Shown here: piece by piece, positions 1 through 10,945 of the stretch
Position numbering within the stretch: the stretch's first letter is position 1
How the letters are laid out: every line of letters starts with the position of its first letter
Source: Haliclystus octoradiatus
Lineage: Eukaryota > Cnidaria > Staurozoa > Stauromedusae > Haliclystidae
DNA length: 64,000 nucleotides
Direction of reading: 5' to 3'
NCBI GenBank assembly: GCA_916610825.1
Contig: CAKAJK010000004.1
Coordinates: 744,001 to 808,000 of the forward strand
The notes under the pieces: generated by a model
What the model saw: only the letters and a program-made list of their open reading frames with translations
The model's database searches: none
Told to the model about the DNA's origin: nothing
Translations under genes and position numbers: made by a program

Positions 1-412
1 CTAAATTCCCATAGGAACTTGAAATGATCAAAAACAATGCCTAATTCCCATGAGAATTCAAATTTGACAAAAAAAGTCTAAAATGACCACAAACAATGCC
101 AAACTCCCATAGGAAATAAAAATTAACAACAACAGTCCTAAATAACCAAAAACAATGCCTAAATCCCATGGGAATTCAAAATTAACAATAACAGTCCTAA
201 ATAACCAAAAATAATGCCTAATTCCAATGGGAATTCAAAATTAATAAAAACAGTCCTAAATGACCAAGAACAATGCCTAATTCCTATGACAATTCAAATT
301 TGACAAAATCAGTCCAAAATGACCGTGAACAATGATAAATCCCCTTGGGATTTGAAATTCGACAAAATCAGTCCAAAAAATCCAAAAACAATACCTAACT
401 CCCATAGGAACT
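1..412 (+). repeat. Left-edge HOR fragment, matching 3710-4121
   Basis: The window opens inside a higher-order repeat copy. Positions 1-1528 match 3710-5237 at an offset of 3709 bp with only scattered differences. One is at about 1141, where TAATTCTTATG reads TACTTCTTATG in the second copy. No gene or unique sequence is present. Confidence 0.85.
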
Positions 413-1099
413 TGAAATGACCAAGAAAAATGCCTAATTCCCATACGAGATTAAAATGACCAAAAACATTGCCTAATTCCCATAGGAAATAAAAATTAAC
501 AATAACAGTCCTAAATAACCAAAAACAATGCTTAAATCCCATGGAAAGTCAAAATTAACAATAACAGTCCTAAATAACCAAAAACAATGCCTAATTCCCA
601 TGGGAATTCAAAATTAATAAAAACAGTCCTAAATGACCATAAACAATGCCTAATTCCCAAGGGAATTCAGATTTAACAAAAACAGTCCAAAATGACCATG
701 AACAATGCCTATTTCCCATAAAATCTCAAAATTAACAAAAACAATGCCTAATTAACATGGGAATTCAAAATTAACAATAACAGTCCTAAATAACCAATAA
801 CAATGCTTAAATCCCATTGGAATTCAAAATTAACAGTAACAGTCCTAAATAACCAAAAACAATGCCCAATTCCCATGGGAATTCTAAATTAATAAAAACA
901 GTCCAAAATGACCATGAACAATGCCTATTTCCCTTAGGAACTCAAAATTACCAAAAACAATGCCTAATTAGCATGGGAATTCAAAATTATCAATAACAAT
1001 GCTAAATAACCAAAAACAGTCCTAAATGACCGCGAAAAAGGATAAATCCCCATGGGATTCATTTTCGACAAAATCAGTCCAAAAAGTCCAAAAACAATG

Positions 1100-1138
1100 C
1101 TAAATTCCCATAGGAACTTGAAATGACCAAAAACAATG
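1100..1138 (+). repeat. 39 bp short satellite unit (type example)
   Basis: The short unit reads CTAAATTCCCATAGGAACTT then GAAATGACCAAAAACAATG. It keeps the first and last parts of the 59 bp unit but lacks 20 bp of the middle, the stretch equivalent to AATTAACAATAACAGTCC. Short units carry the diagnostic GGAACTTGAAATGA and stand at fixed places inside the higher-order repeats, typically one to three in a row after a 59 bp unit. Because 39 is a multiple of 3 and 59 is not, they do not shift reading frame. Confidence 0.92.
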
Positions 1139-1315
1139 CCTAATTCTTATGAGAATTCAAATTTGACAAAAACTGTCCAAAATGACCACGAACAATGCCA
1201 AACTCCCATAGGAAATAAAAATTAGCAATAACAATCCTAAATAACCAAAAACAATGCCTAAATCCCATGGGAATTCAAAATTAACAATAACAGTCCTAAA
1301 TAACCAAAAACAATG

Positions 1316-1374
1316 CCTAATTCCCATGGGAATTCAAAATTAATAAAATCAGTCCTAAATGACCATAAACAATG
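1316..1374 (+). repeat. Typical 59 bp satellite unit (type example)
   Basis: This unit shows the most common form: CCTAATTCCC, then GGGAATTCAAA, an AATTAATAAAATCAGTCC stretch, then TAAATGACCATAAACAATG. Its first third holds the perfect palindrome at 1319-1334. Counting a consensus unit gives about 47% A, 22% T, 22% C and 8% G. Variation falls mostly in the central AATTAACAATAACAG / TTTGACAAAAACAG / CTAGACAAAATCAG stretch and in the GACCnnnAAC stretch. These two define the main sub-families that are strung together into higher-order repeats. Confidence 0.93.
1319..1334. repeat. Perfect 16 bp palindrome at the unit core (type example)
   Basis: AATTCCCATGGGAATT equals its own reverse complement. 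It contains an NcoI site (CCATGG) and overlaps an EcoRI site (GAATTC). The same palindrome, or a version with a short unpaired centre such as AATTCC-CATA-GGAATT, occurs in a large share of units. Possible roles include a dimeric-protein site, a cruciform-forming element or a recombination hot spot. The sequence does not tell these apart. Confidence 0.9.
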
Positions 1375-1511
1375 CCTAATTCCAAAGGGAATTCAGATTT
1401 GACAAAAACAGTCCAAAATGACCGCGAACAATGATAAATTCCTATTTGAATTCAAACTAGACAAAATCAGTCCTAAATGATTGAAAACGATGCTTAATTC
1501 CCATAGGAACT

Positions 1512-2610
1512 TGAAATGACCAAGAAAAATGCCTAATTCCCATACGAGATTAAAATGACCAAAAACATTGCCTAATTCCCATAGGAAATAAAAATTAACA
1601 ATAACAGTCCTAAATAACCAAAAACAATGCTTAAATCCCATGGAAAGTCAAAATTAACAATAACAGTCCTAAATAACCAAAAACAATGCCTAATTCCCAT
1701 GGGAATTCAAAATTAATAAAAACAGTCCTAAATGACCATAAACAATGCCTAATTCCCAAGGGAATTCAGATTTAACAAAAACAGTCCAAAATGACCATGA
1801 ACAATGCCTATTTCCCATAAAATCTCAAAATTAACAAAAACAATGCCTAATTAACATGGGAATTCAAAATTAACAATAACAGTCCTAAATAACCAATAAC
1901 AATGCTTAAATCCCATTGGAATTCAAAATTAACAGTAACAGTCCTAAATAACCAAAAACAATGCCCAATTCCCATGGGAATTCTAAATTAATAAAAACAG
2001 TCCAAAATGACCATGAACAATGCCTATTTCCCTTAGGAACTCAAAATTACCAAAAACAATGCCTAATTAGCATGGGAATTCAAAATTATCAATAACAATG
2101 CTAAATAACCAAAAACAGTCCTAAATGACCGCGAAAAAGGATAAATCCCCATGGGATTCATTTTCGACAAAATCAGTCCAAAAAGTCCAAAAACAATGCT
2201 AAATTCCCATAGGAACTTGAAATGACCAAAAACAATGCCTAATTCTTATGAGAATTCAAATTTGACAAAAACTGTCCAAAATGACCACGAACAATGCCAA
2301 ACTCCCATAGGAAATAAAAATTAGCAATAACAATCCTAAATAACCAAAAACAATGCCTAAATCCCATGGGAATTCAAAATTAACAATAACAGTCCTAAAT
2401 AACCAAAAACAATGCCTAATTCCCATGGGAATTCAAAATTAATAAAATCAGTCCTAAATGACCATAAACAATGCCTAATTCCAAAGGGAATTCAGATTTG
2501 ACAAAAACAGTCCAAAATGACCGCGAACAATGATAAATTCCTATTTGAATTCAAACTAGACAAAATCAGTCCTAAATGATTGAAAACGATGCTTAATTCC
2601 CATAGGAACT
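1512..2610 (+). repeat. 1099 bp tandem duplication, copy 2
   Basis: This is the second copy of the preceding block, nearly identical by eye throughout. At its right edge the sequence changes from the AGAAAAATGCC short unit seen in copy 1 to CAAAAACAATGCCTAATTCT, and the 1099 bp register is lost. Confidence 0.85.
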
Positions 2611-3562
2611 TGAAATGACCAAAAACAATGCCTAATTCTTATGAGAATTCAAATTTGACAAAAACTGTCCAAAATGACCACGAACAATGCCAAACTCCCA
2701 TAGGAAATAAAAATTAGCAATAACAATCCTAAATAACCAAAAACAATGCCTAAATCCCATGGGAATTCAAAATTAACAATAACAGTCCTAAATAACCAAA
2801 AACAATGCCTAATTCCCATGGGAATTCAAAATTAATAAAATCAGTCCTAAATGACCATAAACAATGCCTAATTCCAAAGGGAATTCAAATTTGACAAAAA
2901 CTGTCCAAAATGACCACGAACAATGCCAAACTCCCATAGGAAATAAAAATTAGCAATAACAATCCTAAATAACCAAAAACAATGCCTAAATCCCATTGGA
3001 ATTCAAAATTAACAGTAACAGTCCTAAATAACCAAAAACAATGCCCCATTCCCATAGGAATTCTAAATTAATAAAAACAGTCTTAAATGACAATAAACAA
3101 TGCATAATTCCCAAGGGAATTCAGATTCAACAAAATCAATCCTAAATGACCATGAACAATGCCTATTTCCCATAGGATCTCAAAATTACCAAAAAAAATG
3201 CCTAATTAACATTGGAATTCAAAATTAACAATAACAGTCCTAAATAACCAATAACAATGCTTAAATCCCATTGGAATTCAAAATTAACAGTAACAGTCCT
3301 AAATAACCAAAAACAATGACTAATTCCTATGACAATTCAAATTTTACAAAATCAATCCTAAATGACCATAAACAATGCCTAATTTCCAAGGGAATTCAGA
3401 TTTGACAAAAACAGTCCAAAATGACCGAGAACAATGATAAATTCCCATAGGAATTCAAACTAGACAAATCATTCTTAAATGACCAAAAACAATGCTTAAT
3501 TCCCATAGGAACTTGAAATGACCAAAAACAATGCCTAATTCCCATAGGAATTCAAAATTAAT
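2611..3562 (+). repeat. Mosaic satellite segment with a 236 bp (4 x 59) internal duplication
   Basis: From about 2631 the sequence repeats 1139-1393. The stretch beginning GAATTCAAATTTGACAAAAA at 2645 starts again at 2881, an offset of 236 bp or exactly four 59 bp units. From about 3168 the sequence matches 13606 onward at an offset of 10438 bp, including the marker AATTTTACAAAATCAATCC. That long-distance match runs on into 3710-5100. No gene is present. Confidence 0.75.
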
Positions 3563-6500
3563 AAAAACAGTCCTAAATGACCAAAAACAATGCCTAATTC
3601 CCATAAGAATTTAAATTTGACAAAAACAGTCCAAAATGACCACGAAAAAGGATAAATCCCCATGGGATTCAATTTCGACAAAATCAGTCTAAAAAGTTCA
3701 AAAACAATGCTAAATTCCCATAGGAACTTGAAATGATCAAAAACAATGCCTAATTCCCATGAGAATTCAAATTTGACAAAAAAAGTCTAAAATGACCACA
3801 AACAATGCCAAACTCCCATAGGAAATAAAAATTAACAACAACAGTCCTAAATAACCAAAAACAATGCCTAAATCCCATGGGAATTCAAAATTAACAATAA
3901 CAGTCCTAAATAACCAAAAATAATGCCTAATTCCAATGGGAATTCAAAATTAATAAAAACAGTCCTAAATGACCAAGAACAATGCCTAATTCCTATGACA
4001 ATTCAAATTTGACAAAATCAGTCCAAAATGACCGTGAACAATGATAAATCCCCTTGGGATTTGAAATTCGACAAAATCAGTCCAAAAAATCCAAAAACAA
4101 TACCTAACTCCCATAGGAACTTGAAATGACCAAGAAAAATGCCTAATTCCCATACGAGATTAAAATGACCAAAAACATTGCCTAATTCCCATAGGAAATA
4201 AAAATTAACAATAACAGTCCTAAATAACCAAAAACAATGCTTAAATCCCATGGAAAGTCAAAATTAACAATAACAGTCCTAAATAACCAAAAACAATGCC
4301 TAATTCCCATGGGAATTCAAAATTAATAAAAACAGTCCTAAATGACCATAAACAATGCCTAATTCCCAAGGGAATTCAGATTTAACAAAAACAGTCCAAA
4401 ATGACCATGAACAATGCCTATTTCCCATAAAATCTCAAAATTAACAAAAACAATGCCTAATTAACATGGGAATTCAAAATTAACAATAACAGTCCTAAAT
4501 AACCAATAACAATGCTTAAATCCCATTGGAATTCAAAATTAACAGTAACAGTCCTAAATAACCAAAAACAATGCCCAATTCCCATGGGAATTCTAAATTA
4601 ATAAAAACAGTCCAAAATGACCATGAACAATGCCTATTTCCCTTAGGAACTCAAAATTACCAAAAACAATGCCTAATTAGCATGGGAATTCAAAATTATC
4701 AATAACAATCCTAAATAACCAAAAACAGTCCTAAATGACCGCGAAAAAGGATAAATCCCCATGGGATTCATTTTCGACAAAATCAGTCCAAAAAGTCCAA
4801 AAACAATGCTAAATTCCCATAGGAACTTGAAATGACCAAAAACAATGCCTACTTCTTATGAGAATTCAAATTTGACAAAAACTGTCCAAAATGACCACGA
4901 ACAATGCCAAACTCCCATAGGAAATAAAAATTAGCAATAACAATCCTAAATAACCAAAAACAATGCCTAAATCCCATGGGAATTCAAAATTAACAATAAC
5001 AGTCCTAAATAACCAAAAACAATGCCTAATTCCCATGGGAATTCAAAATTAATAAAATCAGTCCTAAATGACCATAAACAATGCCTAATTCCAAAGGGAA
5101 TTCAGATTTGACAAAAACAGTCCAAAATGACCGCGAACAATGATAAATTCCTATTTGAATTCAAACTAGACAAAATCAGTCCTAAATGATTGAAAACGAT
5201 GCTTAATTCCCATAGGAACTTGAAATGACCAAAAACAATGCCTAATTCCCATGAGAATTTAAATTTGACAAAAACAGTCCAAAATGACCGCGAAAAAGGA
5301 TAAATCCCTATGGGATTTCAATTTCCACAAAATCAGTCCAAAAAGTCCAAAAACAATGCCTAACTCCCATAGGAACTTGTAATGACCAAAAAAATCCCTA
5401 ATTCCCATGATAATTCAAAATTAACAATAACAATCCTATATAACCAAAAACAATGCCTAATTCCCATGGGAATTCAGATTTGACAAAAACAGTCCAAAAT
5501 GACCGCGAACAATGATAAATTCCTATTTGAATTCAAACTAGACAAAATCAGTCCTAAATGATTGAAAACGATGCTTAATTCCCATAGGAACTTGAAATGA
5601 CCAAAAACAATGCCTAATTCCCATAGGAATTCAAATTTGACAAAAACTGTCCAAAATGACCACGAACAATGCCAAACTCCGATAGGAAATAAAAATTAGC
5701 AATAACAATCCTAAATAACCAAAAACAATGCCTAATTCCCATGGGAATTCAAAATTAATAAAATCAGTCCTAAATGACCATAAACAATGCCTAATTCCCA
5801 AGGGAATTCAGATTTGACAAAAACAGTCCAAAATGACCGAGAACAATGATAAATTCCCATGGGAATTCAAACTAGACAAAATCAGTCCTAAATGAACGAA
5901 AACAATGCTTAATTCCCATAGGAACTTGAAATGACCAAAAACAATGCTAAATTCCCATAGGAACTTGAAATGATCAAAAACAATGCCTAATTCCCATAGG
6001 AATTCAAAATTAATAAAAACAGTCCTAAATGACCAAAAACAATGCCTAATTCCCATGGGAATCCAAAATTCACAATAACAGTCCTAAATAACCAAAAACA
6101 ATGTCTAATTCCCATGAGAATTCAAATTTGACAAAAACAGTCCAAAATGACCGCGAACAATGATAAATCCCTATGGGATTTCAATTTCGACAAAATCAGT
6201 CCAAAAAGTCCAAAAACAATGCTAAATTCTCATAGGAACTTAAAATGACCAAAAACAATGCCTATTTCCCATAGGAACTCAAAATTATTAAAATCAATGC
6301 CTAATTCCCATGGGAATCCAAAAGTAATAAAAACAGTCTTAAATGCCCAAAAACAATGCCTAATTCCCTTGAGAATTCAAATTTGACAAAAACAGTCCAA
6401 AATGACCGCGAACAATGATAAATCCCTATGGGATTTCAATTTCGACAAAATCAGTCCAAAAAGTCCAAAAACAATGCTAAATTCTCATAGGAACTTGAAA

Positions 6501-7365
6501 TGACCAAAAACAATGCCTATTTCCCATAGGAACTCAAAATTATTAAAATCAATGCCTAATTCCCATGGGAATCCAAAAGTAATAAAAACAGTCTTAAATG
6601 CCCAAAAACAATGCCTAATTCCCTTGAGAATTCAAATTTGACAAAAAAAGTCTAAAATGACCACAAACAATGCCAAACTCCCATAGGAAATAAAAATTAA
6701 CAATAACAGTCCTAAATAACCAAAAACAATGCCTAAATCCCATGGGAATTCAAAATTAACAATAACAGTCCTAAATAGTCAAAAACAATGCCAAACTCCC
6801 ATAGGAAATAAAATTAACAATAACAGTCCCAAATAACCAAAAACAATGCTTAAATCCCATGGGAATTCAAAGTTCACAATAACAGTCCTAAATAGTCAAA
6901 AACAATGCCTGATTCCCATGGGACTTCAAAATAAAATAAACCGATCCAAAATGACCGTGAACAATGATAAATCTCCAAGGAATTTAAAATTCGACAAAAT
7001 CTGTCCAAAAATTCCGAAAACAGTGCTTACCTCACATAGGAACTTGAAATTACCAAAAACAATGCCTAATTACCATGGGAATTCAAAATTAATAAAAACA
7101 GTCCAAAATGACCGTGAACAATGATAAATCCCTATGGGATTTAAAATTCGACAAAATCAGTCCAAAAAGTCCAAAAACAATGCCTAACTCCCATAGGAAC
7201 TTGTAATGACCAAAAAAATGCCTAATTCCCATGATAATTCAAATTTGAAAACAACAGTCGAAAATGACCGAGAACAATGATAAATTCCCATGCGAATTCA
7301 AACTAGACAAAATCAGTCCTAATTGACCAAAAACAATGACAATGACCTAATTGACAAAAATAGTC
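3563..7365 (+). repeat. 3793 bp HOR, copy 1
   Basis: This block repeats at 7366-10945. The match offset is 3793 bp up to about 4130 and 3577 bp after about 4345, because copy 2 lacks 216 bp. The block includes the 1099 bp sub-block seen earlier, a run of CTCATAGGAACTT and AAAAGTAATAAAAACAG units (6200-6650) that is itself a local near-duplicate, and ends with one 47 bp palindrome-less unit. Confidence 0.85.
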
Positions 7366-7385
7366 CTAAATGACCAAAAACAATG
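7339..7385 (+). repeat. 47 bp palindrome-less unit (type example, 21 copies in window)
   Basis: This odd unit reads ACAATGACCTAATTGACAAA then AATAGTCCTAAATGACC and the usual end. Compared with a 59 bp unit it has lost about 19 bp between two AATT words, which removes the palindrome, and has gained a short ACAATGA repetition. I find its signature CAATGACAATGACC starting at 7334, 10911, 13116, 16931, 21668, 22676, 25648, 26557, 28351, 33915, 43012, 43432, 46206, 48706, 49126, 52931, 55490, 55910, 58684, 61243 and 61663. It probably arose once and was spread by copying of larger blocks, so it is a good marker for alignment. Confidence 0.88.
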
Positions 7386-10300
7386 CCTAATTCCCATAAG
7401 AATTTAAATTTGACAAAAACAGTCCAAAATGACCACGAAAAAGGATAAATCCCCATGGGATTCAATTTCGACAAAATCAGTCCAAAAAGTTCAAAAACAA
7501 TGCTAAATTCCCATAGGAACTTGAAATGATCAAAAACAATGCCTAATTCCCATGAGAATTCAAATTTGACAAAAAAAGTCTAAAATGACCACAAACAATG
7601 CCAAACTCCCATAGGAAATAAAAATTAACAACAACAGTCCTAAATAACCAAAAACAATGCCTAAATCCCATGGGAATTCAAAATTAACAATAACAGTCCT
7701 AAATAACCAAAAATAATGCCTAATTCCAATGGGAATTCAAAATTAATAAAAACAGTCCTAAATGACCAAGAACAATGCCTAATTCCTATGACAATTCAAA
7801 TTTGACAAAATCAGTCCAAAATGACCGTGAACAATGATAAATCCCCTTGGGATTTGAAATTCGACAAAATCAGTCCAAAAAATCCAAAAACAATACCTAA
7901 CTCCCATAGGAACTTGAAATGACCATAAACAATGCCTAATTCCCAAGGGAATTCAGATTTAACAAAAACAGTCCAAAATGACCATGAACAATGCCTATTT
8001 CCCATAAAATCTCAAAATTAACAAAAACAATGCCTAATTAACATGGGAATTCAAAATTAACAATAACAGTCCTAAATAACCAATAACAATGCTTAAATCC
8101 CATTGGAATTCAAAATTAACAGTAACAGTCCTAAATAACCAAAAACAATTCCCAATTCCCATGGGAATTCTAAATTAATAAAAACAGTCCAAAATGACCA
8201 TGAACAATGCCTATTTCCCTTAGGAACTCAAAATTACCAAAAACAATGCCTAATTAGCATGGGAATTCAAAATTATCAATAACAATCCTAAATAACCAAA
8301 AACAGTCCTAAATGACCGCGAAAAAGGATAAATCCCCATGGGATTCATTTTTGACAAAATCAGTCCAAAAAGTCCAAAAACAATGCTAAATTCCCATAGG
8401 AACTTGAAATGACCAAAAACAATGCCTAATTCTTATGAGAATTCAAATTTGACAAAAACTGTCCAAAATGACCACGAACAATGCCAAACTCCCATAGGAA
8501 ATAAAAATTAGCAATAACAATCCTAAATAACCAAAAACAATGCCTAAATCCCATGGGAATTCAAAATTAACAATAACAGTCCTAAATAACCAAAAACAAT
8601 GCCTAATTCCCATGGGAATTCAAAATTAATAAAATCAGTCCTAAATGACCATAAACAATGCCTAATTCCAAAGGGAATTCAGATTTGACAAAAACAGTCC
8701 AAAATGACCGCGAACAATGATAAATTCCTATTTGAATTCAAACTAGACAAAATCAGTCCTAAATGATTGAAAACGATGCTTAATTCCCATAGGAACTTGA
8801 AATGACCAAAAACAATGCCTAATTCCCATAGGAATTCAAATTTGACAAAAACAGTCCAAAATGACCGCGAACAATGATAAATCCCTATGGGATTTCAATT
8901 TCCACAAAATCAGTCCAAAAAGTCCAAAAACAATGCCTAACTCCCATAGGAACTTGTAATGACCAAAAAAATCCCTAATTCCCATGATAATTCAAAATTA
9001 ACAATAACAATCCTATATAACCAAAAACAATGCCTAATTCCCATGGGAATTCAAAATTAATAAAATCAGTCCTAAATGACCGCGAACAATGATAAATTCC
9101 TATTTGAATTCAAACTAGACAAAATCAGTCCTAAATGATTGAAAACGATGCTTAATTCCCATAGGAACTTGAAATGACCAAAAACAATGCCTAATTCCCA
9201 TAGGAATTCAAATTTGACAAAAACTGTCCAAAATGACCACGAACAATGCCAAACTCCCATAGGAAATAAAAATTAGCAATAACAATCCTAAATAACCAAA
9301 AACAATGCCTAATTCCCATGGGAATTCAAAATTAATAAAATCAGTCCTAAATGACCATAAACAATGCCTAATTCCCAAGGGAATTCAGATTTGACAAAAA
9401 CAGTCCAAAATGACCGAGAACAATGATAAATTCCCATGGCAATTCAAACTAGACAAAATCAGTCCTAAATGAACGAAAACAATGCTTAATTCCCATAGGA
9501 ACTTGAAATGACCAAAAACAATGCTAAATTCCCATAGGAACTTGAAATGATCAAAAACAATGCCTAATTCCCATAGGAATTCAAAATTAATAAAAACAGT
9601 CCTAAATGACCAAAAACAATGCCTAATTCCCATGGGAATCCAAAATTAACAATAACAGTCCTAAATAACCAAAAACAATGTCTAATTCCCATGAGAATTC
9701 AAATTTGACAAAAACAGTCCAAAATGACCGCGAACAATGATAAATCCCTATGGGATTTCAATTTCGACAAAATCAGTCCAAAAAGTCCAAAAACAATGCT
9801 AAATTCTCATAGGAACTTAAAATGACCAAAAACAATGCCTATTTTCCATAGGAACTCAAAATTATTAAAATCAATGCCTAATTCCCATGGGAATCCAAAA
9901 GTAATAAAAACAGTCTTAAATGCCCAAAAACAATGCCTAATTCCCTTGAGAATTCAAATTTGACAAAAACAGTCCAAAATGACCGCGAACAATGATAAAT
10001 CCCTATGGGATTTCAATTTCGACAAAATCAGTCCAAAAAGTCCAAAAACAATGCTAAATTCTCATAGGAACTTGAAATGACCAAAAACAATGCCTATTTC
10101 CCATAGGAACTCAAAATTATTAAAATCAATGCCTAATTCCCATGGGAATCCAAAAGTAATAAAAACAGTCTTAAATGCCCAAAAACAATGCCTAATTCCC
10201 TTGAGAATTCAAATTTGACAAAAAAAGTCTAAAATGACCACAAACAATGCCAAACTCCCATAGGAAATAAAAATTAACAATAACAGTCCTAAATAACCAA

Positions 10301-10945
10301 AAACAATGCCTAAATCCCATGGGAATTCAAAATTAACAATAACAGTCCTAAATAGTCAAAAACAATGCCAAACTCCCATAGGAAATAAAATTAACAATAA
10401 CAGTCCCAAATAACCAAAAACAATGCTTAAATCCCATGGGAATTCAAAGTTCACAATAACAGTCCTAAATAGTCAAAAACAATGCCTGATTCCCATGGGA
10501 CTTCAAAATAAAATAAACCGATCCAAAATGACCGTGAACAATGACAAATCTCCAAGGAATTTAAAATTCGACAAAATCTGTCCAAAAATTCCGAAAACAG
10601 TGCTTACCTCACATAGGAACTTGAAATTACCAAAAACAATGCCTAATTACCATGGGAATTCAAAATTAATAAAAACAGTCCAAAATGACCGTGAACAATG
10701 ATAAATCCCTATGGGATTTAAAATTCGACAAAATCAGTCCAAAAAGTCCAAAAACAATGCCTAACTCCCATAGGAACTTGTAATGACCAAAAAAATGCCT
10801 AATTCCCATGATAATTCAAATTTGAAAACAACAGTCGAAAATGACCGAGAACAATGATAAATTCCCATGCGAATTCAAACTAGACAAAATCAGTCCTAAT
10901 TGACCAAAAACAATGACAATGACCTAATTGACAAAAATAGTCCTA
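7366..10945 (+). repeat. 3577 bp HOR, copy 2 (216 bp shorter)
   Basis: This copy matches 3563-7365, but the stretch equal to 4130-4345 is missing at about 7915. The missing 216 bp equals one 39 bp plus three 59 bp units, and the join is in phase with the unit. Smaller differences include CATTTTTGACAAAAT at about 8346, where most copies have CATTTTCGACAAAAT. Another is around 9040-9070, where a CAAAATTAATAAAATCAG unit replaces the CAGATTTGACAAAAACAG unit of copy 1. Confidence 0.85.

Larger units (their letters stand above)
413..1511 (+). repeat. 1099 bp tandem duplication, copy 1
   Basis: This block and the next are direct repeats at an offset of 1099 bp. Both contain the same ordered units, including the short unit with CCCATACGAGATT, the variant CCCATGGAAAGTC, and a GAAAAAGGATAAATCCCC unit. 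A third version lies at about 4122-5220 (offset 3709 from this copy). The join lies in a CATAGGAACTTGAAATGACC short unit, so the edges are uncertain by about 30 bp. Confidence 0.85.
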
